DNA of 64,000 nucleotides from Shimia sp051201625 (GTDB lineage: Bacteria; Pseudomonadota; Alphaproteobacteria; Rhodobacterales; Rhodobacteraceae), in contig NZ_CP179203.1 of assembly GCF_051201625.1 (NCBI RefSeq), forward strand, positions 62,001 to 126,000, in the 5' to 3' direction. Made by a program: the position numbers and the translations under genes. Positions 8,662 to 16,566 of this stretch are shown piece by piece. How positions within the stretch are numbered: position 1 is the first letter of the stretch; every line of letters begins with the position of its first letter. Under the pieces are notes generated by a model that worked only from the letters and a program-made list of their open reading frames with translations, was not told the DNA's origin and did not search any database.

Positions 8662-8905
8662 TTATACTGGCACAGTCCGACGCAAACGACGCCAAACTAC
8701 TGGGTCTAGCGCATGGAGCACGACGACACTGATCGACTAGCAATGCATCGCCAGCGTTTGAGTAAACGCCCGTGATGCTCTAAGGACCGTCAAGTTTCCT
8801 TGAAATATCCATGCAGTGATCATTTGATGATTATCTAATTAAGACCAACAGATACTGACATAAAAGTCCGCGCAACTTAGGAACCAAAGACTGTGGAGAA
8901 GTTAT
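8662..8905 (-). pseudogene. Probable decayed 3' remnant of comF
   Basis: On the minus strand the stretch ending at a TAA (8664-8662) reads ...SISVVVLHALDPVVWRR, like the C-terminus of ComF phosphoribosyltransferases, broken by an in-frame TAG. Further 5' (8845-8815) it reads V-L-I, then after one extra base D-N, two extra codons, and M-I-T-A. This fits the ComF PRPP-loop pattern VL(I/V)DDVM-TGA after frameshift and insertion. Position and orientation fit the usual comF-grxC order in Rhodobacterales. I see no usable open frame. The rest of the 8566-8985 gap shows no other gene. Confidence 0.4.
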
Positions 8906-8985
8906 CCGATAATTGGGTGCCGTTGACATGAATCGCCGCTAAGTTCAGTTTGAACCTTCAAAATCAACACTCTATTGATCACAAT

Positions 8986-9801
8986 ATGCAAAAGCCCCCC
9001 AAGATCACTGATAGAAAAGCCTTATTAAGAAATCGCGAGCGGGCAGATCTAAACTCAGGAATGTTTTTACATCACGCTGCCATCGAGGAAATAACGGATC
9101 GATTAAAATTAATAAACAGAAATTTCTCAAACCCAGCTATCGTTACTGGTTTTCCGGAAATCTGGAAAACATTGCTGCCAAACGTGCGGCTTATTGAAGA
9201 TAAGGAAATTCTGGCGTTAGAAGAGCAATCTTTCGATTTGGTCGTTCACGCAATGGCCCTGCATTGGGCCAATGATCCCGTTGGCCAACTGATTCAATGC
9301 AAACGGGCACTCAAGCCCGACGGGTTATTTATGGCAGTCGGCTTCGGTGGGTCGACACTCAAAGAACTTCGTAGTGCAATCACAATTGCGGAAGCTGAGG
9401 TCACAGGAGGCCTATCGCCACGCATTGCGCCAATGGCAGAAGTTCGAGACATCGGCTCGCTGTTACAGCGCGCGGGCTTTGCGCTTCCAGTTGCCGATTC
9501 GGTTTCTCTAACGGCCACTTACGAAACGCCCTGGAATCTCATGCGTGACTTGCGGAATATGGGGGAGGCCAATGCCCTAGAAGCGCGATTGCGAAAAATG
9601 ACCCTCCGAAATGTATTGATCCGTAGTTCAGAACTCTACGTAGAACAATTTATGCATTTAGACCGAATTCCAGCAACTTTCGAGTTGATTTTTCTCCTTG
9701 GTTGGGCGCCACACCCTGAACAACCAAGACCATTGCGACGAGGCTCTGCCAACACAAGGCTTGCAGACGTGTTGAATAACAGCAAAACAGGGCAGCAATA
9801 G
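8986..9801 (+). CDS. Methyltransferase-fold protein, NDUFAF5/BioC-like
   Basis: 271 residues from ATG 8986 (MQKPPKITDRKALLRNRERA); a TTG at 8950 would add 12 atypical residues. The N-terminal ITDR-ALLRNR-RA pattern and the later FDLVVHAMALHWANDPVGQL and ALKPDGLFMAVGFGG segments match the C20orf7/NDUFAF5 family, linked in mitochondria to complex I assembly. The usual glycine-rich SAM motif I is not evident: its place holds AIVTGFPEIWKTLL. It may bind SAM differently or not at all. Divergent from grxC and the comF remnant. Confidence 0.82.
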   Translation: MQKPPKITDRKALLRNRERADLNSGMFLHHAAIEEITDRLKLINRNFSNPAIVTGFPEIWKTLLPNVRLIEDKEILALEEQSFDLVVHAMALHWANDPVGQLIQCKRALKPDGLFMAVGFGGSTLKELRSAITIAEAEVTGGLSPRIAPMAEVRDIGSLLQRAGFALPVADSVSLTATYETPWNLMRDLRNMGEANALEARLRKMTLRNVLIRSSELYVEQFMHLDRIPATFELIFLLGWAPHPEQPRPLRRGSANTRLADVLNNSKTGQQ

Positions 9802-9845
9802 AAAGATCGTACATCGGTCACACATCAAATGGACCACACGCAGCT

Positions 9846-10898
9846 ATGACCACATCCGCTCACTTAACTTTTACGCCGGCAGATCACCCAGAAATTAAAA
9901 AGGGCAAAATTGGTGTTTTGATTGCTAATCTTGGAACGCCAGACGATTTTTCTTATTGGCCGATGCGCCGCTATCTAAATGAATTCCTGTCAGATCAGCG
10001 GGTGATTGATTATCCAAAGTGGAAGTGGCAGCCATTGTTGCAGTTGATCATTTTGACAAAGCGCCCATTTTCCAGCGGTAAAGCATACGAATCAATTTGG
10101 GACAAAGAGCGGGGTGAGAGCCCTTTAATGACCATTACACGGGACCAGACACTTAAAATCTCAGAAGTTATGGCCGACCGACATGGCGATAAAGTCATGG
10201 TAGATTTTTGTATGCGCTATGGAAACCCATCCACTAAATCTAAGGTTCGAGAAATGGTTGCCGCAGGTTGCGAACAGATTCTTTTTCTACCCCTATATCC
10301 ACAGTACGCTGGAGCCACGACAGCCACAGCAAACGACCAATTCTTTCGAGCCCTAATGGAGGAAAAGTGGCAGCCTGCATCACGGACCGTATCAGCGTAT
10401 TTTGATCACCCTTCTTACATCGAGGCTTTGGCGAACTCCGTGACGCGGGCGTACGAAAATATGGAAGCTCGTCCTGACTTGCTCGTAGTATCGTACCACG
10501 GCATGCCTCAGCGTTATTTGATGGAAGGTGACCCCTATCATTGTCATTGTCAGAAAACGACCCGTCTATTGCGCGAGCGGCTTGGCTGGGAAAAGCACGA
10601 ATTAGCAACCACTTTTCAATCTCAGTTTGGTCCAGAGGAATGGTTGAAACCTTACACCGTTGAGGAAGTCGCTAGAGTTGCCAAGGAAGAAGGAAAGAAA
10701 AGTATTGCGGTGATTGCGCCAGCATTTTCATCCGATTGCATCGAAACGCTTGAAGAGATCAACGAAGAGATCAAAGAAAGTTTCGAGGACGCGGGCGGCG
10801 AGGCGTTTAACTACATACCCTGCCTGAATGCCGAACAAGGTCACGTGTCCGCTTTGTCTGACATAATAGACGAAAATCTGCAGGGATGGCTTGATTAG
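9846..10898 (+). CDS. hemH: Ferrochelatase (protoporphyrin ferrochelatase)
   Basis: 350 residues. Inserts Fe2+ into protoporphyrin IX, the last step of haem synthesis. Family motifs: GVLIANLGTPD (23-33), GESPLMTITRDQ (~90-101), FLPLYPQYAGATTA (~147-160), the catalytic His218 in VVSYHGMPQRY, and the second metal/porphyrin region FSSDCIETLEEI (~286-297). A bidirectional terminator (10938-10970) follows. hemW (29.2 kb) and hemJ (37.6 kb) are other haem genes in the window. Confidence 0.96.
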   Translation: MTTSAHLTFTPADHPEIKKGKIGVLIANLGTPDDFSYWPMRRYLNEFLSDQRVIDYPKWKWQPLLQLIILTKRPFSSGKAYESIWDKERGESPLMTITRDQTLKISEVMADRHGDKVMVDFCMRYGNPSTKSKVREMVAAGCEQILFLPLYPQYAGATTATANDQFFRALMEEKWQPASRTVSAYFDHPSYIEALANSVTRAYENMEARPDLLVVSYHGMPQRYLMEGDPYHCHCQKTTRLLRERLGWEKHELATTFQSQFGPEEWLKPYTVEEVARVAKEEGKKSIAVIAPAFSSDCIETLEEINEEIKESFEDAGGEAFNYIPCLNAEQGHVSALSDIIDENLQGWLD

Positions 10899-10937
10899 CT
10901 GCCGTAGTAAAATCTAAATCTACTGGTAGAATAATAG

Positions 10938-10970
10938 AAAAAGGCGGAGCCCAAAGCCCCGCCTTTCTTG
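10938..10970. terminator. Bidirectional intrinsic terminator between hemH and the 60-residue gene
   Basis: AAAGGCGG (10940-10947) pairs with CCGCCTTT (10959-10966). The stem is followed by a T-rich run on the plus strand and by TTTTTCTATTATT on the minus strand. It serves the convergent hemH (+) and the small gene at 10987 (-). Confidence 0.8.
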
Positions 10971-10986
10971 TCTTTTAAATAATTTA

Positions 10987-11169
10987 TTAGGATGCCGCTG
11001 CAGCGCCGGCAACAATCACCAGCAGAAGAAGTGGAACCCAAACACCAGCGGAAGAGCTGCCAGCAGCTTCTTCAATTACAGGTGCTTCGATGACAGGATC
11101 AGCCATTGACCCTGCAAACGCAGTTGATGCTGCGGCAGTCAATGCTACAGCTAAAACAAGTTTCTTCAT
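10987..11169 (-). CDS. Small secreted/membrane protein of unknown function (60 aa)
   Basis: I do not recognise the family. From ATG 11169, which has an excellent GGAGGA site 5 nt upstream, the product is 60 residues. Residues 1-20 form a cleavable-type signal (MKKLVLAVALTAAASTAFAG). A short acidic, Pro-rich linker (DPVIEAPVIEEA) and a Ser/Gly stretch follow. A single hydrophobic segment (~44-59, VWVPLLLLVIVAGAAAAS) ends the protein. The mature form would be a ~40-residue periplasm-facing peptide anchored by its C-terminus. A longer reading to 11277 lacks a start context. The signal and ribosome site make it a convincing gene. Confidence 0.75.
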   Translation of the reverse strand: MKKLVLAVALTAAASTAFAGSMADPVIEAPVIEEAAGSSSAGVWVPLLLLVIVAGAAAAS

Positions 11170-11313
11170 AGTATCCTCCAGAATTCGCCTGACACCACTA
11201 AGAAGGGCGGCGTCAAGCACCCAAGACTTACCTTGTAGGCCTGTGTAAACAAAAATAAACCACAAATGCAAACCCAACTTTATGGCTTTTCAGACCTTTG
11301 CGGCAAAATGTGG

Positions 11314-11910
11314 TCAAATTAGCAACACTTGTGTGCCCACAGTAGCCAACGCAAACAGTTCCGAAATGTGTTCGTTATAGAGGCCAATGCACCCATTTGA
11401 CGATCGTCTACCTATCTTGCGCGTATCATGGGTGCCATGAATCCGATAATATTTCCACCCGAGGTAGAGGGCGTGCGTGCCTAATGGGTTGTCGGGGCCG
11501 GGTTCAACATAATCTGGCCATTCCGGATTACGCTTTTTCATTGACGGTGTTGGCCGCCAACTCGGACCCTCTACTTTGCGCACTACTTTTGTACGGCCTC
11601 TCCTGGTCATATCTTCCGTTAGCGGAACAGACGAGGGATATAGTTTATATACCGATTCATCCGACGACCAATAATGCAATGCTCGTGATGTCGTATCAAC
11701 CAGGATAGCCCCGTTCCTGAGGCTGTCAAAATATGGTTGCCAATCAAGCGACCGAAAGCTTGAAATGTTCCGCACAACCACTTCACTCAGATCTCGCTCA
11801 ACCTCTGTGGTAGTGGACTCTGTTTGTGCAATTGCCGATGTTCCCAGAAATGAGGCACCAACCGCTAGAAATTTTCGGCGATCTAAATTTTTTTGCCGAT
11901 AATCGGTCAT
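11314..11910 (-). CDS. L,D-transpeptidase (YkuD), Tat/Sec-exported
   Basis: 198 residues from ATG 11910 with GGAG 6 nt upstream. RRKFLAVGASFLGTSAIAQ near residues 11-29 is a twin-arginine-like export signal. The C-terminal YkuD domain has the IHGTHD segment and the catalytic SNGCIGLYN motif (Cys ~177) in place of the common SHGCIR. Such enzymes make 3-3 peptidoglycan cross-links or attach proteins to peptidoglycan. A second, lipoprotein L,D-transpeptidase lies 0.7 kb away beyond a CAP protein. Confidence 0.9.
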   Translation of the reverse strand: MTDYRQKNLDRRKFLAVGASFLGTSAIAQTESTTTEVERDLSEVVVRNISSFRSLDWQPYFDSLRNGAILVDTTSRALHYWSSDESVYKLYPSSVPLTEDMTRRGRTKVVRKVEGPSWRPTPSMKKRNPEWPDYVEPGPDNPLGTHALYLGWKYYRIHGTHDTRKIGRRSSNGCIGLYNEHISELFALATVGTQVLLI

Positions 11911-12078
11911 GTTAGGCTCCAAAGTTGATACAAACTATTTTTCGCACGATATTGCTAGAAAGCACCAGTCGCAAATCAATCAAACGTCATTGCTCGCAGG
12001 TCACATCGATATGGGTTTTCAATACACCGCTCAACACGCTAGACCATAAATGTAGGTTATTTAATAAACGGGGTTATT

Positions 12079-12609
12079 ATGCGCTCTCTAGCCATACTTT
12101 TGATTGTTACACTAGGTTTGGCTGCGTGTGCCGAAACGATTGGGTCCGGTGGCGCTAAGCAATATCGTATTTCATCTGGAAACACGTCCAAGATACAATT
12201 TCGCGTGCTAGATTCAATCAATGTTCTGCGACAGGCATCCGGCGCAAATCCTGTTGAGCTTAATTCACAGCTAAACGCAGCAGCAGCAACGCATTCCCAA
12301 GATATGGCCATGCAAAACCGCCCATGGCACTTTGGATCTGATGGGTCCAGTCCACTCGACCGGGTTGCACGCGTTGGCTACTCAGGCAAGCTTGTTGGCG
12401 AAACAATTTCGGAAACCTATGAAACAGAAACGGAAACACTCGGGGCTTGGATGAATCAAGACGATACTCGCTCGGTTCTACTGGATCCAAAAGCCCAAGA
12501 TATCGGATTCGCATGGTTCCAAGAAAAAGGTGGAAAAATTTGGTGGACATTGGTGATGGGCCAGCGCAACGCCTTTTTAGTTGCGGGCAATGAAGATAAT
12601 CAAGGGTAG
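12079..12609 (+). CDS. CAP/SCP-domain lipoprotein
   Basis: 176 residues. Lipoprotein signal with lipobox LAAC (Cys17). The CAP (SCP/PR1/YkwD) domain includes LDSINVLRQASGANPVELNSQLNAAAATHSQDMA (in pieces, ~44-77), RPWHFGSDGSSPLDRVARVGY and VGETISET, with conserved His/Glu positions. Bacterial CAP proteins are often envelope-located with unclear chemistry. GGGG lies 6 nt before the ATG. Its 3' end overlaps the convergent L,D-transpeptidase gene by 10 bases. Confidence 0.88.
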   Translation: MRSLAILLIVTLGLAACAETIGSGGAKQYRISSGNTSKIQFRVLDSINVLRQASGANPVELNSQLNAAAATHSQDMAMQNRPWHFGSDGSSPLDRVARVGYSGKLVGETISETYETETETLGAWMNQDDTRSVLLDPKAQDIGFAWFQEKGGKIWWTLVMGQRNAFLVAGNEDNQG

Positions 12610-13091
12610 ATCGATACAAGAGTCCCTTGTTTTACCATAGCATAAATGTCTCGCATTTCCGCGTTGGAGACCGCCACACAGCCAGCAGTCCAATCGTCTA
12701 CGCCGTTTTTGTACGCGTCTGGGCGTCCGTGAATAAAAATGTCACCCCCCGGCGACTTTCCAATTGAGCGCGCGTAAGCCCGATCCACCTTATTTGGGTA
12801 AGATAGCCCAATTGATAAATAAAACTGACTGTTTGGGTTACGTCGATCCACAAAATAGTCACCTTCGGGAGTGCGCCCGTCACCCTCTATTTGTTTGTGC
12901 CCAACCGGCGCAAAACCCAAACCTACATCATAGATTTTAAGTGGTTTGTCGTTGTGCATCAGAAACATTTTGCGATCTTCTTTGTAAATTAGTACGCGAG
13001 TTACTTCAGGACCACTATACTTTTTAAACTTTGAACAGCTGGCAAGATTTACGGCCATTAAAATGATCAAAAATATTGAAATTACTCGCAT
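12600..13091 (-). CDS. L,D-transpeptidase family lipoprotein
   Basis: 163 residues. Signal peptide with lipobox LASC (Cys19). The short YkuD-type domain (ErfK/YafK-like) shows GLGFAPVGHKQIEGDGRTPEG (~57-77), IFIHGRPD and the catalytic TAGCVAVSN (Cys ~138). YafK-type enzymes can cut the link between Braun lipoprotein and peptidoglycan; cleavage versus cross-linking cannot be decided from sequence. GAGG lies 7 nt before the ATG. Confidence 0.88.
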   Translation of the reverse strand: MRVISIFLIILMAVNLASCSKFKKYSGPEVTRVLIYKEDRKMFLMHNDKPLKIYDVGLGFAPVGHKQIEGDGRTPEGDYFVDRRNPNSQFYLSIGLSYPNKVDRAYARSIGKSPGGDIFIHGRPDAYKNGVDDWTAGCVAVSNAEMRDIYAMVKQGTLVSIYP

Positions 13092-13181
13092 ATTAGTTGC
13101 CTCTTTCCCGCAAACAAACTTCTCACTCAGGTTTGCACGTCCGTGATAAGTTTACATCGCGCTATACATCTTCGTTGAAGG

Positions 13182-14396
13182 TCACAATCGCGTAAATCGA
13201 GCAACCAACTCAATATGCGACGACCAACGAAACTGATCAATGACCTGAACCCATTCAAGCGTGTAGTTGTTCTTGATCAACAGGGCGGCATCTCTAGCAA
13301 AGGTAATTGGATTGCACGAAACGAGCGCTATTTCTTTGATTTTCGACTGCCCCAACTCCTTAACCTGAGCTTCAGCACCTGCTCTCGGAGGATCGACGAT
13401 AGCAAAATCATACCCAAGATCCTCTGCGATAATAGGGTTACGAAAAAGATCGCGTACCTCTGTTGTAACACGCTTAAGACCCGGCACGTTTTTCCAACCC
13501 ACCTCAAGAGCACTAATCATATTAGCGTCACTTTCAACCGCATGTACTTGCGCCAAAGCTGCGGTCGGAAGGGTAAACGTGCCACAACCAGAAAATAGAT
13601 CGATCCCACGACCACCAGCTGAAACGGCCAGCGCAACAGCCTCCAACAGCGCCATCTCACCATGTGTTGTTGCTTGCAAAAAGGCTCCTGGTGGAGGAAC
13701 GACGGGCACATTTCCAAATACCTGCTCCGGGGAAGCACGTGTCGATATCGTCTCGCCCGACCAGGTCAGTCGCGCGATTTGCAACCGCTCTGCGGCCTGA
13801 GCCAACAACGACATTAACGGCCCATCCAAAAGCTTACCGCCCTGAACTGAGATATCCAACCCAGAGGCCGAGTGCGTAGCCGTTATGTTTAGCTCACCCT
13901 TGCGCGAGCCAGCCAACGCCGCCAACTCAGCCGAAATCTGTTTGGCGCGGAATAGTTTGGGGTCCAATAATGGGCATTCCTGAATTTCAACGATTGCATG
14001 AGAGGCCCGAGCGTGAAAACCCGCCATGCTACCTTTTTTTGTGCGTTTGGCAGAGAAAACCGCACGCCTACGAGACTCGGGTGGAGACGTGATAATTGGC
14101 TTAAAGTTTGTTTGGATTCCTTGCGTCGCAAGTGATTGACGGACAACGCCTACCTTCCAACCGGCCACAAATTTATCTGAAGCATGCTGCAGTTGGCATC
14201 CACCACATGTTTTATAATGTCGGCAAATCGGTGAAACACGGTCGGATGAAGATCTCAAAATTTTTAGGTTTTTGAGCCTGTCTCCATCAATATCACCAGA
14301 AACGATTTCGCCGGGCAGTGCCATCTGGGCAAAAATGGGGCCCGGTGCGATACCATCACCCTGATGTCCCAGACGTTCGATGTGGTACTCTTTCAT
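13182..14396 (-). CDS. 23S rRNA/tRNA (uracil-C5) methyltransferase, RumA/TrmA family
   Basis: 404 residues. A short, divergent TRAM-like N-terminus is followed by the Fe-S cluster cysteines (CRHYKTCGGCQLQH, ~58-71, plus a fourth Cys in IQECPLLDP). The SAM motif GIDLFSGCGTFTLP (~264-277), DPPRAG and the catalytic Cys motif LVSCNPITFARD (~357-368) are complete. These enzymes make m5U in 23S rRNA or tRNA; which uridine cannot be read from sequence. Monocistronic, with ~90 nt before the neighbouring transpeptidase gene. Confidence 0.92.
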   Translation of the reverse strand: MKEYHIERLGHQGDGIAPGPIFAQMALPGEIVSGDIDGDRLKNLKILRSSSDRVSPICRHYKTCGGCQLQHASDKFVAGWKVGVVRQSLATQGIQTNFKPIITSPPESRRRAVFSAKRTKKGSMAGFHARASHAIVEIQECPLLDPKLFRAKQISAELAALAGSRKGELNITATHSASGLDISVQGGKLLDGPLMSLLAQAAERLQIARLTWSGETISTRASPEQVFGNVPVVPPPGAFLQATTHGEMALLEAVALAVSAGGRGIDLFSGCGTFTLPTAALAQVHAVESDANMISALEVGWKNVPGLKRVTTEVRDLFRNPIIAEDLGYDFAIVDPPRAGAEAQVKELGQSKIKEIALVSCNPITFARDAALLIKNNYTLEWVQVIDQFRWSSHIELVARFTRL

Positions 14397-14437
14397 TCTG
14401 AGCGTCTATCCCAGCGTCTAACCAAAGGTCAATTGTC

Positions 14438-16279
14438 CTACTCTGCAGCTTGGTCCGCGTTTAGAAACCCACCGGATTGTCGACGCCAAAAACCAGAATA
14501 AACACCATTTGACAAAAGCAACTCCGAATGTGTGCCCTGTTCCACGATCTGACCCCGATCTAAAACTAGGATACGGTCCATTTGCACGATCGTAGAGAGC
14601 CGATGCGCTATGGCAATTACAGTTTTACCTTCCATCATCCCGTATAGCGTTTCCTGTATAATCGCCTCTACTTCGCTGTCCAGTGCGCTGGTTGCCTCGT
14701 CTAGAAGTAGAATCGGTGCATCTTTAAGTATGACTCTGGCCAAAGTAATACGTTGGCGTTGACCACCAGAAAGTTTTACGCCCCGCTCTCCAACATAAGC
14801 ATCGTAACCCTTTCGTCCCTGCGAGTCTTCTAAGTCTAAAATGAAATCATGTGCCTCTGCCCTTTTGGCAGCATCTATCATTTGCTGTTCAGTGGCGGTC
14901 GGCCGCCCATAAAGAATGTTCTCACGAACCGAACGATGCAAAAGCGAACTTTCTTGTTGGACCATCCCGATTGCATCACGCAAACTATCCTGCGTGACCA
15001 TTGCGATATCCTGATCGTCAATTAGGACGCGTCCATCTTCAACATCATGAAACCGCAATATTAATTTCACCAAAGTTGATTTACCCGCCCCAGATCGGCC
15101 AACAAGTCCAATTTTTTCACCCGGCCTAACTGTTAGGTTGATCGTATCCAAACCACCCGTACCACGCCCATAATGATGTGAAAGCGCCTGAATTTTGAGT
15201 TCGCCAGCAGTCACATTGAGCGCCTCAGCCGAAGACAAATCGACTAAATTAATCGGTTGGGCTATTGTCTCCATGCCTTCCGCGACAACGCCAATTTGAC
15301 GGAAAAAAGAGGTCAGCGCCCACATGATCCAGCCTGTCATGGCATTAAGTCGAAGGGTCAGCGCCGTAGCCGCCGCAACCACACCGACGGATGCCTGACT
15401 TTGCATCCAAAGCCACATTGCCCATCCCACGACGGCAATTATTAACACTCCATTAAGAAGAACAAGCACGACATCCATTGTCGTGTAAATTCTCATTTCT
15501 GTTTGAAATGTTTTGCGTGATAGCTCAATTGCTTCCCTTGCATAGTCTAATTCGAGATTATTATGCGAGAACAGTTTTACAGAGTGAATGTTGGTGTAGG
15601 CGTCAACCACTCGCCCGGTCACCTTAGAGCGCGCGTCCGATGCTGTTTTGGAAGCGGGCCCAACACGTTTGACAGTCCAGCCCACAAGACAACCGTACAA
15701 AGCCACCCAAATCAGCAAAGGCAAAAGCAACCGCGGATCCGCCTCAGATAATAAGATGCCAGCGCCAATGAAATACGCAATTGAGAAAGTGATCGCATCA
15801 AAAACTTGAAAAACAGCCTCACCTGCCGCCGGCGGAGTCTGCATGATCCTATTGGCGATCCTACCCGCAAAATCATTTTCAAACCAGCCAACAGATTGCC
15901 GCAAAACATGTTTGTGGGCTCGCCAGCGGATCAGAGTTCCCAGATTGGGCAGAACCGCATTGTTTAATAATAGGACATCTGCAGCCTGAAGCACTGGTCT
16001 CAACAGCAACACAAAAGCCGCAATAACCAAAAATTCTGTCTTGTGATTCTCCCAAACCTGTTTCGGATCGCCTGATAATAAATCGACAATTCGCCCCATA
16101 TAGGCGATCAAGCCAATCTCAACGCCCGCAACAACAATCGACATAATCGTAACTACAACAAATACTTTACGGAAGGGCCGTATGTATTGGGCCATGAAAG
16201 GCCAAAGCTCCGTCGGTGGCCGGTCAGTTTCTAAATAGTCACAGTAAGGATCAACGAGGTTTTCAAAAAACTTGAACAT
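14438..16279 (-). CDS. ABC exporter, fused membrane and ATPase domains (MsbA-like)
   Basis: 613 residues from ATG 16279 (a TTG one codon upstream is less likely). The N-terminal exporter membrane domain (~35-330) has about six hydrophobic segments. The C-terminal ATPase has Walker A GLVGRSGAGKSTL, Q-loop VQQESSLLHRSV, signature LSGGQRQR, Walker B ILLLDEATSALD and switch AHRLST. Type IV exporters of this kind move lipids, peptides or drugs; substrate unknown. The extended N-terminus (FFENLVDPYCDYLETDRPP) is characteristic of a proteobacterial subgroup. No partner gene. Confidence 0.92.
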   Translation of the reverse strand: MFKFFENLVDPYCDYLETDRPPTELWPFMAQYIRPFRKVFVVVTIMSIVVAGVEIGLIAYMGRIVDLLSGDPKQVWENHKTEFLVIAAFVLLLRPVLQAADVLLLNNAVLPNLGTLIRWRAHKHVLRQSVGWFENDFAGRIANRIMQTPPAAGEAVFQVFDAITFSIAYFIGAGILLSEADPRLLLPLLIWVALYGCLVGWTVKRVGPASKTASDARSKVTGRVVDAYTNIHSVKLFSHNNLELDYAREAIELSRKTFQTEMRIYTTMDVVLVLLNGVLIIAVVGWAMWLWMQSQASVGVVAAATALTLRLNAMTGWIMWALTSFFRQIGVVAEGMETIAQPINLVDLSSAEALNVTAGELKIQALSHHYGRGTGGLDTINLTVRPGEKIGLVGRSGAGKSTLVKLILRFHDVEDGRVLIDDQDIAMVTQDSLRDAIGMVQQESSLLHRSVRENILYGRPTATEQQMIDAAKRAEAHDFILDLEDSQGRKGYDAYVGERGVKLSGGQRQRITLARVILKDAPILLLDEATSALDSEVEAIIQETLYGMMEGKTVIAIAHRLSTIVQMDRILVLDRGQIVEQGTHSELLLSNGVYSGFWRRQSGGFLNADQAAE

Positions 16280-16566
16280 CAAGACGCCTGAAAGAAAGTA
16301 CCAAAATTAGTTTAGCCAAATGATCAGCCTTTCGTTGCAATCAAGCTGGCATAACTTGAGCAATGGCTATGACACACTTTGCGCCCCCAATATTTTCAAC
16401 TAAGGATGCTGCCGCAGTCGTCGAAAACTGTCAATCAGTCCAGTTTTTAAATACGCTTACTAACGTTCCGCTAACCTTTGTGGTCGCGAAATAAATTCTT
16501 GGGATGATCCGTGATGAATAAGTGTGGCTACGTTAAACTAGTGACGCTTAAACCTCGCTCCATAGA
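16280..16566. other. Intergenic region with a possible 43-codon ORF
   Basis: 287 bp between the ABC exporter (-) and cca (-). The plus strand holds a 43-codon ORF (16363-16494, start MAMTHFAPPI, end LTFVVAK) with no good ribosome-binding site. No clear promoter or terminator seen. Confidence 0.3.
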
